From NCBI GenBank assembly GCA_035267785.1, contig DATFLL010000075.1, forward strand, positions 62,001 to 126,000: a DNA stretch of 64,000 nt. The letters are read 5' to 3'. This stretch comes from DATFLL01 sp035267785. GTDB taxonomy: Bacteria > Pseudomonadota > Gammaproteobacteria > DATFLL01. Below are positions 41,428-50,880 of the stretch, piece after piece; the first letter of the stretch is position 1; every line of letters begins with the position of its first letter. The notes below the pieces were generated by a model. That model ran no database searches. It was not told where the DNA came from and saw only the letters and a program-made list of their open reading frames with translations. The position numbers and the translations under genes are program-made.

Positions 41428-43032
41428 ATGGAGGGCGCCCGGCCCGGCGCGTCGAATCCGCCCGGGCGGTGGGGACGGTGGTCTGCCAGTCCCTGGGCCT
41501 ATCTCTGGGCCCTGCTTGCCGGCGGCGTGGTACCGCTGGCCTTTGCACCGTTCGAGTATTTTCCCCTGGCCGTTCTGGCCCCGGCGCTGCTGTTCGCCCT
41601 GTGGCGCGGGGCCGCGCCGCGTCGGGCGCTGGGTCTGGGTTTCGTCTTCGGCCTGGGCCAGTTCGGCGTCGGTGTCTCCTGGGTCTTCGTCGCCATCCAC
41701 GACTTCGGCTACAGCGGCGTGGCCGTGGCCTCGATCATCACCGGTCTGTTCGTTGCGCTGCTGGCGCTGTTTCCGGCGCTGCTCGGCTATGGGCTGGCGG
41801 GGGCGCTGCGCCGGGCCGAGCGCTCGGGCCGGGGCGTCGGCGAGGCCGTCGTGTTCCTGCTGCTCATGCCCGCCGGCTGGACCCTGGCCGAATGGGTGCG
41901 CGGCTGGTTTCTGACCGGTTTCCCCTGGCTGGACCTGGGCTATAGCCAGATCGATGCGCCCCTGGCAGGGCTGGCCCCGGTGTTCGGCGTCTACGGGGTG
42001 TCCTGGGCGGCGGCCTTTACCGCCGGGCTGCTGGTATGGATGGCCACCGCATTGGGTCGGCGCCAGTGGCGGGTTCTGGTGCCGGGTGTGCTCGGTTTGG
42101 CGCTGTTGTGGGCGGGGGCCGCGGCCCTGATGCGCGTCGAGTGGACCCACCCGGTAGGGCAGCCTCTGCGTGTCAGCCTCATCCAGGGCAACGTCGCCCA
42201 GGAGACCAAGTGGGACCCGCTGGCGGTGGCGCACCGGGTCAACGTCTACGGGACACTGACGCGTCAGCACTGGGATTCGGACCTCATCGTCTGGCCCGAA
42301 AACGCGATGACCGACTACTATCGCCGCCTGGCGCCGGGCTTCCTGGACGGGTTGGCGGCCGAGGCCCGTGCGCACGATACCGACATCGTGCTGGGGGTCC
42401 CCGTGACGGACCCGGCGACCGGCCGTTACTACGCGGCGATGGTGAGCCTCGGACGCACCCCGGGCGTCTATCGCAAGCGCCACCTCGTGCCCTTTGGCGA
42501 ATATGTGCCGCTGCAGTCCGTGCTGCGCGGCCTGATCGCCTTTTTCGATCTGCCGATGTCGAGCTTCAGCCCCGGGCCCGCCGACCAGCCCCTGCTGCAC
42601 GCCGCCGGCCAGCCCCTGGCGGTGAGCATCTGCTATGAGGATGCCTTCGGAGAGTTGGTCCGCGGCGACCTGCCGCAGGCGACCCTGCTGGTCAACGGGA
42701 GCAACAACGCCTGGTATGGGGACTCGCTGGCGCCGGCCCAGCATCTGGAGATCGGACGCATGCGTGCCCTGGAGACGGGACGCGACCTGGCGGGGGCGAC
42801 TACCAACGGCATTTCGGCCCTAGTCAACTATCGGGGCCGGATATTGGCGCGCTCGCCGCAGTTTCGACGCACCGTTCTGACGGGGAGGCTCCAGCCGCGC
42901 AGCGGGGCCACCCCTTATGTGTGGTGGGGCAACTCGCCGGTGCTGGCGGGTTTGTGGCTGGGTCTGCTGGGGCCGTGGGCCGCGCGGCGCCCATGGACTC
43001 AGGGGCGGCGGACGCGGGGGCGCGCCGACTGA
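41428..43032 (+). CDS. lnt: Apolipoprotein N-acyltransferase Lnt
   Basis: A 534-residue inner-membrane enzyme that adds the third acyl chain to lipoproteins. There are about six N-terminal membrane helices, then a nitrilase-like periplasmic domain with the catalytic triad E291 (IVWPENAM), K350 (YRKRHLVPFGEYVP) and C402 (VSICYEDAFGE), matching E267/K335/C387 of E. coli, and one C-terminal helix. It starts 1 base after the corC stop. It serves the lipoproteins encoded here (lptE, 15589, 31189). Confidence 0.97.
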   Translation: MEGARPGASNPPGRWGRWSASPWAYLWALLAGGVVPLAFAPFEYFPLAVLAPALLFALWRGAAPRRALGLGFVFGLGQFGVGVSWVFVAIHDFGYSGVAVASIITGLFVALLALFPALLGYGLAGALRRAERSGRGVGEAVVFLLLMPAGWTLAEWVRGWFLTGFPWLDLGYSQIDAPLAGLAPVFGVYGVSWAAAFTAGLLVWMATALGRRQWRVLVPGVLGLALLWAGAAALMRVEWTHPVGQPLRVSLIQGNVAQETKWDPLAVAHRVNVYGTLTRQHWDSDLIVWPENAMTDYYRRLAPGFLDGLAAEARAHDTDIVLGVPVTDPATGRYYAAMVSLGRTPGVYRKRHLVPFGEYVPLQSVLRGLIAFFDLPMSSFSPGPADQPLLHAAGQPLAVSICYEDAFGELVRGDLPQATLLVNGSNNAWYGDSLAPAQHLEIGRMRALETGRDLAGATTNGISALVNYRGRILARSPQFRRTVLTGRLQPRSGATPYVWWGNSPVLAGLWLGLLGPWAARRPWTQGRRTRGRAD

Positions 43033-43047
43033 CGCGGCGGGCGGCGC

Positions 43048-43560
43048 CTATTTGCCCGCGTCGAAGCGTTTGTTGAAGACGGTACCGCCGCACTTGGGGC
43101 ACGCCGGGATCTGCCCGGTGTGCTCGAAGTGCAGCTCCTCGCCGCAGTTCTGGCACTCCAGAATGCCGATGCCGGTGACCTCGCCGGTGTGGCGTTCGTG
43201 GATGCGCCGGTCCCATTGGCCGAGCTCGACCCGGCTTTGATCGACCACCGCGGCGAACAGTTCCGCCAGCCGGCTTTCGGCGTACTCCAGGTCCAGGCTC
43301 AACCAGTCGCCGAGCTGGCGGCCGGATTCGGCCAGATAGTCGCCCGCGTCCTCGAGGTCGCGCTGCAGGTAATCGGCGATGCGCGCGGCCTCTTCGCGCG
43401 AGAGCTCACCGAGCTCGGAGGCCTTCTCCTGGGCGCGGTCCAGGTTCTCGCGCAGGCTCGGCACGGCGCCCTCTTCGGCCTTGTGCCAGGCCGCGCGCAG
43501 GCGCTCCAGCATCCGGTTGTAGGCCTGGACGAATTTGTCGTTTGTGCCGTTGTCGCTCAT
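43048..43560 (-). CDS. ybeL: Zinc-ribbon protein of the YbeL (DUF1451) family
   Basis: A 170-residue protein. Residues 1-120 are helical and acidic, with a segment like AYNRMLERLRAAWHKAEE. The C-terminus is a four-Cys zinc ribbon, CQNCGE then CPKCGG. This layout and the position divergent from leuS match E. coli ybeL. Function unknown. It converges on lnt, with 15 bp between. Confidence 0.87.
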   Translation of the reverse strand: MSDNGTNDKFVQAYNRMLERLRAAWHKAEEGAVPSLRENLDRAQEKASELGELSREEAARIADYLQRDLEDAGDYLAESGRQLGDWLSLDLEYAESRLAELFAAVVDQSRVELGQWDRRIHERHTGEVTGIGILECQNCGEELHFEHTGQIPACPKCGGTVFNKRFDAGK

Positions 43561-43703
43561 GGCATTCCTTCCCGCTGCTGCGTGTTCGAGTGGGTGCGTC
43601 ATCGGGGCCCGCATGCGGCCCGACGGCATTTGATTGTGGGGCTGTGTAGCCCTGCGCTATCCTAACGCTTTTTGGCACGGCAGTTAATCACAGGCGTTTT
43701 CCC

Positions 43704-46241
43704 ATGGCGATCGACGAACGATATCAGCCCGAACAGGTAGAAAGGGCGGCACAGGACTACTGGCAGGAGCGACGCTGCTTCCGGGTTACCGAGGACCCGC
43801 AGCGGGAGAAATTCTACTGCCTGTCCATGTTCCCCTATCCCAGCGGGCGCCTGCACATGGGGCACGTGCGCAACTACACCATCGGCGATGTCATCGCGCG
43901 CTATCAGCGTATGCGGGGCAAGAACGTGCTCCAGCCCATGGGCTGGGATGCCTTCGGTCTGCCGGCCGAGAACGCCGCTATCCAGAACAAGGTGCCGCCG
44001 GCGCGCTGGACTCGGGAGAATATCGATTACATGCGGGCGCAGCTCCAGCGCCTGGGCTTTGGTTATGACTGGGAGCGGGAGCTGGCCACCTGCGATCCCG
44101 ACTATTACCGCTGGGAGCAGTGGCTGTTCACGCGCCTGTTCGACAAGGGGCTGGTGTACAAGCGCACCGCGCCGGTGAACTGGTGCCCCAACGATCTCAC
44201 CGTGCTCGCCAACGAGCAGGTGGTCGACGGCTGCTGCTGGCGCTGCGGCACCCAGGTCGAGCGCAAGGAGATCCCGCAGTGGTTCATGAAGATCACCGCG
44301 TACGCCGACGAGCTGCTCGAGGAGCTCGATCGCATGGACGAGTGGCCCGAACAGGTGCGTACCATGCAGCGCAACTGGATTGGGCGTTCCGAAGGCGTGG
44401 AAGTGCACTTCGGCGTCGAGGGCCATGACAGCCCCCTGAAGGTCTTCACCACGCGCCCCGATACGCTCATGGGTGTGACCTATCTGGCGGTGGCCGCCGA
44501 GCACCCGTTGGCCCAGGAGGCCGCGAAGTGGCATCCGAACGTGGCCGCCTTCGTCGAGGAGTGCCGGCACCTGGAGACCGCCGAGGCGGCCATGGAGACC
44601 ATGGAAAAGAAAGGCGTGGACACCGGCCTCAAGGCGGTCCACCCCCTGACCGGCGATCGCCTGCCGATCTTCGTGGCCAACTTCGTGTTGATGGGCTACG
44701 GCGAGGGCGCGGTCATGGCGGTGCCGGCGCACGATCAGCGCGACTGGGAATTCGCCCGCCGCTACGGCCTGCCCATCGTGCCGGTCATCCACTCCGACGA
44801 CGGCAGCCCGGTCGACCTCAAGCAAGGGGCGTTCACCGACCGCGGTATCCTGGTCGACTCGGGTGACTATACCGGGTTGGGCTCGGAGGCGGCCTTCCGC
44901 GCCATCGCGGCGGACCTGGCCGAGCGCGGCCAGGGACGGGTGAGCGTGCACTACCGATTGCGCGACTGGGGCGTGTCGCGCCAGCGTTACTGGGGCGCGC
45001 CCATTCCGATCGTCAACTGCCCGGACTGCGGTGCGATGCCCGTGCCCGACGACGACCTGCCGGTGGCGCTGCCCGAGGAGGTCAGCTTCGAGGGCGTGGT
45101 GGGCTCGCCGCTCAAGCAGATGCCCTCCTTTTATAAGACCACCTGTCCCAAGTGCGGGGGAGCGGCCGAGCGCGAGACCGATACCTTCGATACCTTCATG
45201 GAATCGTCCTGGTATTTCGCACGCTACTGCTCGCCCGACAATGACCAGGCCATGGTGGACGAGCGCGCCCAGTACTGGCTGCCCGTGGACCAATATATCG
45301 GTGGTATCGAGCACGCCATCCTGCACCTGCTGTACGCGCGCTTTTTCAACAAGCTCATGCGCGACGCCGGCCTGCTCGCCAACGACGAGCCCTTCACCCG
45401 GCTGCTCACCCAGGGCATGGTGCTCAAGGACGGGGCGAAGATGTCCAAGTCCAAGGGCAACACGGTCGACCCCCAGGCGCTCATCGAGGAATACGGCGCC
45501 GATACGGCACGCCTGTTCATGATGTTTGCCGCGCCGCCCGAGCAGTCGCTGGAGTGGTCGGACGAGGCGGTGGCCGGTGCCTTTCGCTTTCTCAAGCGCC
45601 TGTGGGCGCTCGCCGCCAAACCGGAATACCGCGAGGGCTTCGGTTACGAAACCGCGGACCAGCGCCGCACCCTGGTCGAGGGATTCGATTGGACCACGCT
45701 GACCGACGAGCAGAAGAAGGCCCGCGCCGAGGTGCACGGTTGCCTGGCGCAGGCCGTGCGCGACTTCGAGAAGTACCAGTTCAATACCGTGGTCGCCGGC
45801 TGCATGAAGATCATGAACGTGATCGGCGGCCTGCCCAGGAACGATCAGGCCATCCGCGCGGACAATGAGCCCCTGAGCCGGAATCTCGGTTATCAGGCGG
45901 TTCTGTTCGAATCGGTCGATATCCTGCTGCGCCTGCTCGCGCCCATCGTGCCCCACATCGCCCACGCCCTGTGGCCGGTGGTCGGACTCGGTCAGGCCGA
46001 GGCGGTGATCGACGCGCCGTGGCCCGAGCCCGATGAGACGGCCCTGGTGCGCGATACGCTGAAGCTGGTGGTGCAGGTCAACGGCAAGCTGCGCGGCAGC
46101 ATCGAGGTGTCCGCCGATGCGGCACGCGATGCCGTTGAACAGGCGGCGCTGGCCGAACCGAACGTGCAGCGCTTTATCGAGGGCAAGGGGATTCGCAAGG
46201 TGATCGTCGTGCCCGGCAAGCTGGTCAACGTGGTCGTGTGA
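43704..46241 (+). CDS. leuS: Leucyl-tRNA synthetase
   Basis: An 845-residue class I synthetase. HIGH-type motif YPSGRLHMGHVRNY, editing domain (about 220-415; TTRPDTLMGVTYLAVA), zinc-binding Cys pairs CPDCGA and CPKCGG, the KMSKSKGN loop, and the anticodon-binding C-terminus. It charges tRNA-Leu and edits mischarged products. Its stop shares bases with the lptE ATG (TGATG). Confidence 0.99.
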   Translation: MAIDERYQPEQVERAAQDYWQERRCFRVTEDPQREKFYCLSMFPYPSGRLHMGHVRNYTIGDVIARYQRMRGKNVLQPMGWDAFGLPAENAAIQNKVPPARWTRENIDYMRAQLQRLGFGYDWERELATCDPDYYRWEQWLFTRLFDKGLVYKRTAPVNWCPNDLTVLANEQVVDGCCWRCGTQVERKEIPQWFMKITAYADELLEELDRMDEWPEQVRTMQRNWIGRSEGVEVHFGVEGHDSPLKVFTTRPDTLMGVTYLAVAAEHPLAQEAAKWHPNVAAFVEECRHLETAEAAMETMEKKGVDTGLKAVHPLTGDRLPIFVANFVLMGYGEGAVMAVPAHDQRDWEFARRYGLPIVPVIHSDDGSPVDLKQGAFTDRGILVDSGDYTGLGSEAAFRAIAADLAERGQGRVSVHYRLRDWGVSRQRYWGAPIPIVNCPDCGAMPVPDDDLPVALPEEVSFEGVVGSPLKQMPSFYKTTCPKCGGAAERETDTFDTFMESSWYFARYCSPDNDQAMVDERAQYWLPVDQYIGGIEHAILHLLYARFFNKLMRDAGLLANDEPFTRLLTQGMVLKDGAKMSKSKGNTVDPQALIEEYGADTARLFMMFAAPPEQSLEWSDEAVAGAFRFLKRLWALAAKPEYREGFGYETADQRRTLVEGFDWTTLTDEQKKARAEVHGCLAQAVRDFEKYQFNTVVAGCMKIMNVIGGLPRNDQAIRADNEPLSRNLGYQAVLFESVDILLRLLAPIVPHIAHALWPVVGLGQAEAVIDAPWPEPDETALVRDTLKLVVQVNGKLRGSIEVSADAARDAVEQAALAEPNVQRFIEGKGIRKVIVVPGKLVNVVV

Positions 46242-46807
46242 TGGCCGCTGTCCGGGGCGATCCCGCAGGCAGGCAGGTGCGCGGTGCGCGAGCACCGGCG
46301 GCCTCGTACGCGCTGCGGGCGCTGGGCGTTGCGCTGGTGGCGCTCCTCTCCGGGTGCGGGTTTCACCTGCGCGCCGCCGTCGATTTGCCCGCGCAGATGG
46401 ACGTCGTCTACGTCCAGGGGGCGCCGGCCCTGGGTGAGCTCGGGCGCGAGATCACCCGCTCGCTCGAGTCCGCCGGCTCGCGCCAGACCGAGGAGCGGGC
46501 AAGCGCCACCGCCATTTTGGTGATTGACCGAAACGAGGTGCGCCGGCGGGTCCTGTCCGTCAATCGGTCCGGCCAGGTCAACGAATATGAGCTTACGTAT
46601 CATCTGGCCTTCGAGGTGCGCAATCCCGAGGGCAAGGTGCTGGTGCCGCGCCAGAGCGTGAGTCTGGCGCGGGATTACACGTTCGACCCCAACAGCGTCC
46701 TGGCCAAGGGCAACGAGGAGGCGCAGCTGCGCGGGGACATGATCGGCTTTGCCGTGCGCCAGATGCTGCGGCGTATCGACAGTGCCTTGAAACAGGCGGG
46801 CCGCTGA
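46241..46807 (+). CDS. lptE: LPS assembly lipoprotein LptE
   Basis: A 188-residue lipoprotein with lipobox LLSGC followed by GFHLRAAVDLPAQMDVVYV, the LptE opening (E. coli GFHLR). It plugs the LptD barrel and helps deliver LPS to the outer surface. There is a long basic N-terminal region before the hydrophobic stretch. Coupled to leuS and followed by holA, as in E. coli. Confidence 0.93.
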   Translation: MAAVRGDPAGRQVRGARAPAASYALRALGVALVALLSGCGFHLRAAVDLPAQMDVVYVQGAPALGELGREITRSLESAGSRQTEERASATAILVIDRNEVRRRVLSVNRSGQVNEYELTYHLAFEVRNPEGKVLVPRQSVSLARDYTFDPNSVLAKGNEEAQLRGDMIGFAVRQMLRRIDSALKQAGR

Positions 46808-46837
46808 AATGTGCGGCGGTGTAGGACTGCGGCAGCG

Positions 46838-47863
46838 ATGAAGCTGCGCTACGATCAGCTCGAGGCCCACCTCGCCCGGGGGCTTGCACCTATTTATATG
46901 GTCAGCGGCGACGAGCCGCTGCAGGTCGGGGAGGCGGGCGACGCCATCCGGGCCGCGGCCCGTTCCCACGGCTGCGCCGAGCGCGAGGTGCTGCACGTCG
47001 AGGCCGGTTTCGACTGGTCGGCGCTGCTCGCCTCGACGACCACCCTGTCGCTGTTTTCCGAACGCCGGCTGGTGGACCTGCGCCTGCCGACGGGCAAGCC
47101 CGGGGACGCGGGGGCCAAGGCCCTGGTCCAGTACGCCCAGGCGCGGCCCGAGGACGTGCTGCTGCTCGTCACCTGCCCCAAGCTCGACGCTCAACAGCAG
47201 CGCAGCAAGTGGTTCAAGGCGCTGGAAGGGGCCGGCGTCATCGTCCAGGTCTGGCCCGTGGAGCCCGGGCGCCTGCCGGCGTGGATCGGCCGGCGCATGC
47301 AGGCCAGGGGGCTGCAGCCCGACCCCGCCGCGGTCTCCATGCTGGCCGAGCAGGTCGAGGGCAATCTGCTGGCCGCCGACCAGGAGATCGAAAAGCTCCT
47401 GCTGCTGCACGGCCCGGGCCCGGTGAGCGCCGATGCGGTGGCTGACATGGTCGCCGACAGCGCCCGCTTCGATGTCTTTGCGCTGGTCGACAGCGCACTG
47501 GCCGGCGATGCCGCGCGCACCGCGCGGATCGTCTACGGCCTGCGGGCCGAGGGAGTCACGCCGGTGCTGGTGGTGTGGGCCCTGGCGCGCGAGGTGCGGG
47601 CTCTGGCTGCCATGGCCTTCGAGGTCGAGCACGGGGCCGGCCCGGATGCGGCCATGGCCCGTCAGCGGGTGTGGGACAAGCGCAAGCCGCTGGTCGGCAA
47701 GGCCCTGCGCCGCCATTCCGCCGGCCGCTGGCGGGCGCTGCTCGCGCAGTGCGGGCACGCGGATCGCGTGGTGAAAGGCGCGGCGGCGGGCAGCCCCTGG
47801 GAGGAGTTGTTACAATTAGCGGAGGCCATGGCCGGGATTGAGCTGCCCGGCCCCTCACCCTGA
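46838..47863 (+). CDS. holA: DNA polymerase III delta subunit HolA
   Basis: A 341-residue clamp-loader subunit. Family blocks: LAPIYMVSGDEPLQVGEAGD near the N-terminus, TLSLFSERRLVDLRLP, the AEQVEGNLLAADQEIEKL helix and ARFDVFALVDSALAGD. Delta opens the beta clamp during loading. Follows lptE by 30 bp. No anomalies. Confidence 0.95.
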   Translation: MKLRYDQLEAHLARGLAPIYMVSGDEPLQVGEAGDAIRAAARSHGCAEREVLHVEAGFDWSALLASTTTLSLFSERRLVDLRLPTGKPGDAGAKALVQYAQARPEDVLLLVTCPKLDAQQQRSKWFKALEGAGVIVQVWPVEPGRLPAWIGRRMQARGLQPDPAAVSMLAEQVEGNLLAADQEIEKLLLLHGPGPVSADAVADMVADSARFDVFALVDSALAGDAARTARIVYGLRAEGVTPVLVVWALAREVRALAAMAFEVEHGAGPDAAMARQRVWDKRKPLVGKALRRHSAGRWRALLAQCGHADRVVKGAAAGSPWEELLQLAEAMAGIELPGPSP

Positions 47864-47874
47864 CGGTAGCTGCG

Positions 47875-49143
47875 ATGGATCTGAAAGTGGATGTGAAGCA
47901 ATACATGCGGGAGGTCGGCGAGCGTGCGCGCGCCGCCTCGCGGGCGCTCGCGCGTGCCGGCACGGGCCCCAAGAATCGCGCCTTGCAGGCGATCGCCGCG
48001 GCCATCGAGGGCTCGACCGATGCGCTGCTGGTCGAGAACCAGCGCGATATGGACGCCGGACGGGCCGACGGCCTGGATGCGGCGTTGCTGGATCGGCTCG
48101 AGCTGAATACCGATCGTATCGCCGCCATGGCCGAGGGCCTGCGCCAGATCGCCGCACTGCCCGACCCTGTCGGTGAGATCGCCGAGCTCAAGTCGCGCCC
48201 GTCGGGTATCCAGGTCGGGCGCATGCGCGTGCCGCTGGGCGTCATCGGAATTATCTACGAGTCGCGCCCGAACGTGACGGCCGATGCCGCCGGCCTGTGC
48301 CTGAAGGCGGGCAATGCCGCCATTTTGCGCGGGGGCTCCGAGGCGATCCATTCCAACCAGGCGATCGCCGCCTGTATCCGCACGGGCCTGGCCGAAGCGG
48401 GCCTGCCCGCCGACGCCGTGCAGGTGGTGGAGACCACCGATCGCGCCGCAGTCGGCGAGCTGATCACCATGAAGGACTATGTCGACGTGATCGTGCCGCG
48501 CGGGGGCAAGAGCCTCATCGAGCGCGTCAGCGCCGAGGCGAAGGTGCCGGTCATCAAACACCTGCACGGGGTCTGTCACGTCTACATCGACGCCAAGGCC
48601 GACCGCGCCAAGGCGGTGCGCGTTGCCTACAATTCCAAGACGCAGCGCTACGGGACCTGCAACACCATGGAAACGCTCCTGGTGGACCGGGCGGTCGCCG
48701 AGCAGGTGCTGGCCGAGCTTGGCGAGATGTATCAGGCGGCCGGTGTGGAGCTGCGCGGGTGCGAGGCGACGCGTGCGATTCTGCCCGGAATCAATGCGGC
48801 GAGCGAGGAGGATTGGGATGCCGAATACCTCGCGCCGATTCTCTCTATCCGGGTGGTGGACGGGCTGGATGCGGCCATCGAGCATATCCACGCGCACAGC
48901 TCGGGACATACCGAGTCCATCGTCACCGAGGACCTGACTCGCGCTCGGCGCTTTCTCACCGAGGTCGATTCGAGCTCGGTCATGGTCAATGCCTCGACGC
49001 GGTTCGCGGACGGTTTCGAGTATGGCCTGGGCGCCGAGATCGGCATCAGCACGGACAAGATCCACGCCCGCGGCCCGGTGGGGCTGGAGGGCCTGACCTC
49101 GCAGAAGTACATCGTTATCGGTGACGGTCACATTCGCGAATGA
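47875..49143 (+). CDS. proA: Gamma-glutamyl phosphate reductase ProA
   Basis: A 422-residue NADPH-dependent enzyme of proline synthesis, converting glutamyl-5-phosphate to glutamate semialdehyde. Catalytic Cys262 is in RYGTCNTMETLLVD; other blocks are GVIGIIYESRPNVTADAAGL, LKAGNAAILRGGSEA and VIVPRGGKSLI. It starts 11 bases after holA. In E. coli proA is paired with proB elsewhere, so its place between holA and nadD is a lineage feature. Confidence 0.98.
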   Translation: MDLKVDVKQYMREVGERARAASRALARAGTGPKNRALQAIAAAIEGSTDALLVENQRDMDAGRADGLDAALLDRLELNTDRIAAMAEGLRQIAALPDPVGEIAELKSRPSGIQVGRMRVPLGVIGIIYESRPNVTADAAGLCLKAGNAAILRGGSEAIHSNQAIAACIRTGLAEAGLPADAVQVVETTDRAAVGELITMKDYVDVIVPRGGKSLIERVSAEAKVPVIKHLHGVCHVYIDAKADRAKAVRVAYNSKTQRYGTCNTMETLLVDRAVAEQVLAELGEMYQAAGVELRGCEATRAILPGINAASEEDWDAEYLAPILSIRVVDGLDAAIEHIHAHSSGHTESIVTEDLTRARRFLTEVDSSSVMVNASTRFADGFEYGLGAEIGISTDKIHARGPVGLEGLTSQKYIVIGDGHIRE

Positions 49144-49243
49144 CCTTTCCTAGCGGGCCGAGCGGCGTCGTGCCGCGCGATCTTCCTGTCTGTCGTCCGA
49201 TGCCGGCGAGCCGCACGCGCGCTGGCGCGGGCCGCATGCGGAC

Positions 49244-49900
49244 TTGAGTCTCGAGACAGTGCAAGCCACCGGTATCTTCGGCGGAACCTTCGACCCCGTT
49301 CATCTGGGGCACCTGCGCGCGGCGCTGGAGGTGCGCGAGGCGCTCGCGCTGGACAGCGTGCGCTTCGTGCCCTGCGGAATCCCGCCCCACCGGGTGACGC
49401 CGCACGCCAGTGCGCGCCAGCGCGTAGCGATGCTGCGCGCGGCACTCGACGGCGAGCCCGCCTTCCGGCTCGACGATCGCGAGATACGCCGACCGGGACC
49501 GTCCTATATGGTGGACACCCTGGAGTCACTGCGCACCGAGCTCGGCCGGACACCGCTGTGTCTGATCCTCGGGATGGACGCCTTCCTCGGCCTGCCGAGC
49601 TGGCATCGCTGGAAGTCCTTGAGCGAGCTGGCCCACATTGCCGTCATGCACCGACCCGGCTGGGCGTGGCGGCCCGGGCAGGCGCCGGGCGAACTGGCGA
49701 CGCAGGTATCGGCCCGGCTGACCGACGAGCCGCGTGTGCTGCACGAGGCGCCCGCCGGGCGTATCGCGTTCGTGCCGGTCACGCCCTTGGACATCGCGGC
49801 GAGCCGCATACGGGCCGCACTCGCGCAAGGGCGCAGCGTGCGCTACCTGGTGCCGGAGGGTGTTTGGCAACTGATTCAGCGACAACATATCTATGGGTGA
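49244..49900 (+). CDS. nadD: Nicotinate-nucleotide adenylyltransferase NadD
   Basis: A 218-residue enzyme making deamido-NAD from nicotinate mononucleotide and ATP. It has the nucleotidyl-transferase motif GIFGGTFDPVHLGHLR, PSYMVDTLESLR, LGMDAFLGLPSWHRW and the C-terminal DIAASRIRAAL. The start appears to be TTG at 49244, 100 bp after proA. The stop is overlapped by rsfS. Confidence 0.95.
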   Translation: MSLETVQATGIFGGTFDPVHLGHLRAALEVREALALDSVRFVPCGIPPHRVTPHASARQRVAMLRAALDGEPAFRLDDREIRRPGPSYMVDTLESLRTELGRTPLCLILGMDAFLGLPSWHRWKSLSELAHIAVMHRPGWAWRPGQAPGELATQVSARLTDEPRVLHEAPAGRIAFVPVTPLDIAASRIRAALAQGRSVRYLVPEGVWQLIQRQHIYG

Positions 49901-50261
49901 AACCGACGTGAGTTTGACAATCGAAGCCCTGCGCGACCTGGTAGTCGAAGCGCTGGAGGACATCAAGGCCCGCGACATCCACGTCATCGACGTGCGCGGC
50001 AAGTCCAGCATCACCGACATCATGGTGATCGCCACGGGCAACACGGATCGCCAGGTCCGGTCACTGGCCAACAGCGTCATCGAAAAGGCCAAGGAAAACG
50101 GCGTGCAGCCTCTGGGGGTCGAGGGCGAGCGCACCGGTGACTGGGTGCTGGTCGACCTCGGCGACGTGGTCGCGCACATCATGCAGCCGGAGATTCGGGA
50201 CTTCTACAACCTCGAAAAACTGTGGGGCGATTCGAGCCCGGACGCCTCGACCGGGCCCTGA
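49893..50261 (+). CDS. rsfS: Ribosomal silencing factor RsfS
   Basis: A 122-residue protein of the Iojap/DUF143 family. Hallmarks are ALEDIKARDIHVIDVRGKSS, TDIMVIATGNTDRQVRSLAN and the GDWVLVDLGDVVAHIM block. It binds uL14 of the large subunit and blocks subunit joining under starvation. Overlaps nadD by 8 bp; a GTG at 49908 is a possible later start. Confidence 0.95.
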   Translation: MGETDVSLTIEALRDLVVEALEDIKARDIHVIDVRGKSSITDIMVIATGNTDRQVRSLANSVIEKAKENGVQPLGVEGERTGDWVLVDLGDVVAHIMQPEIRDFYNLEKLWGDSSPDASTGP

Positions 50262-50294
50262 GGCCCGTCCAGGGCGATTAGCCGAGGGGGTGCC

Positions 50295-50768
50295 GTGGAG
50301 CTGCATCTGATCGCGGTCGGAAACCGCATGCCGGCCTGGGTGGAAGAGGGGTTTGCAACCTATGCCAAGCGCATGCCCGCGGCCTGTCGTTTGCGCTTGA
50401 CGGAGATTGCACCGGCCAAGCGCGGTCGTGGGGCCGACGTGGCGCGAGCCGTCACGCAGGAAGGGGAACGCATGCTCGCGGCCGTCGCCAAGGGCGCCTA
50501 CGTCATCGCCCTGGAGGTCGATGGGCGCGCGTGGAGCACCGAGCGCCTGGCGCGCGAGCTGGCGGACTGGATGCAGGCGGGGCGCGATGTCGCGCTGCTG
50601 GTCGGCGGGCCCGAAGGACTGGCGCCGGCGTGCCGGGCCCGGGCCGATCTGGCCTGGTCCCTCTCGCCGCTTACCCTGCCACACCCCCTGGTGCGGGTCG
50701 TTCTCGCCGAGCAGCTCTATCGCGCCGCCAGCATTCTCGGAAACCATCCTTACCACCGCGCCGGCTAG
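50295..50768 (+). CDS. rlmH: 23S rRNA pseudouridine-1915 N3-methyltransferase RlmH
   Basis: A 157-residue SPOUT-family (knotted) methyltransferase. It has ALLVGGPEGLAPACRARADL as part of the SAM-binding knot and the conserved C-terminal HPLVRVVLAEQLYRA and NHPYHR. Starts at GTG, 33 bases after rsfS, with GAGGGGG before it. It completes the nadD-rsfS-rlmH series. Confidence 0.97.
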   Translation: MELHLIAVGNRMPAWVEEGFATYAKRMPAACRLRLTEIAPAKRGRGADVARAVTQEGERMLAAVAKGAYVIALEVDGRAWSTERLARELADWMQAGRDVALLVGGPEGLAPACRARADLAWSLSPLTLPHPLVRVVLAEQLYRAASILGNHPYHRAG

Positions 50769-50880
50769 CCGGTCGCTGAAGCCCGGTGCATGCGGGGTCG
50801 ACTGCGCTGCGCGTTTGGCCGCCACCCTGTCCCCGGCGCGGGCGCCCGTCATCGCCAGAGGGGTGTGATAAGGTGTCTTT

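Noticed and set aside
43662..46295. An 877-codon antisense frame opposite leuS
   Set aside because: Same GC-bias effect; leuS has all its motifs on the plus strand.
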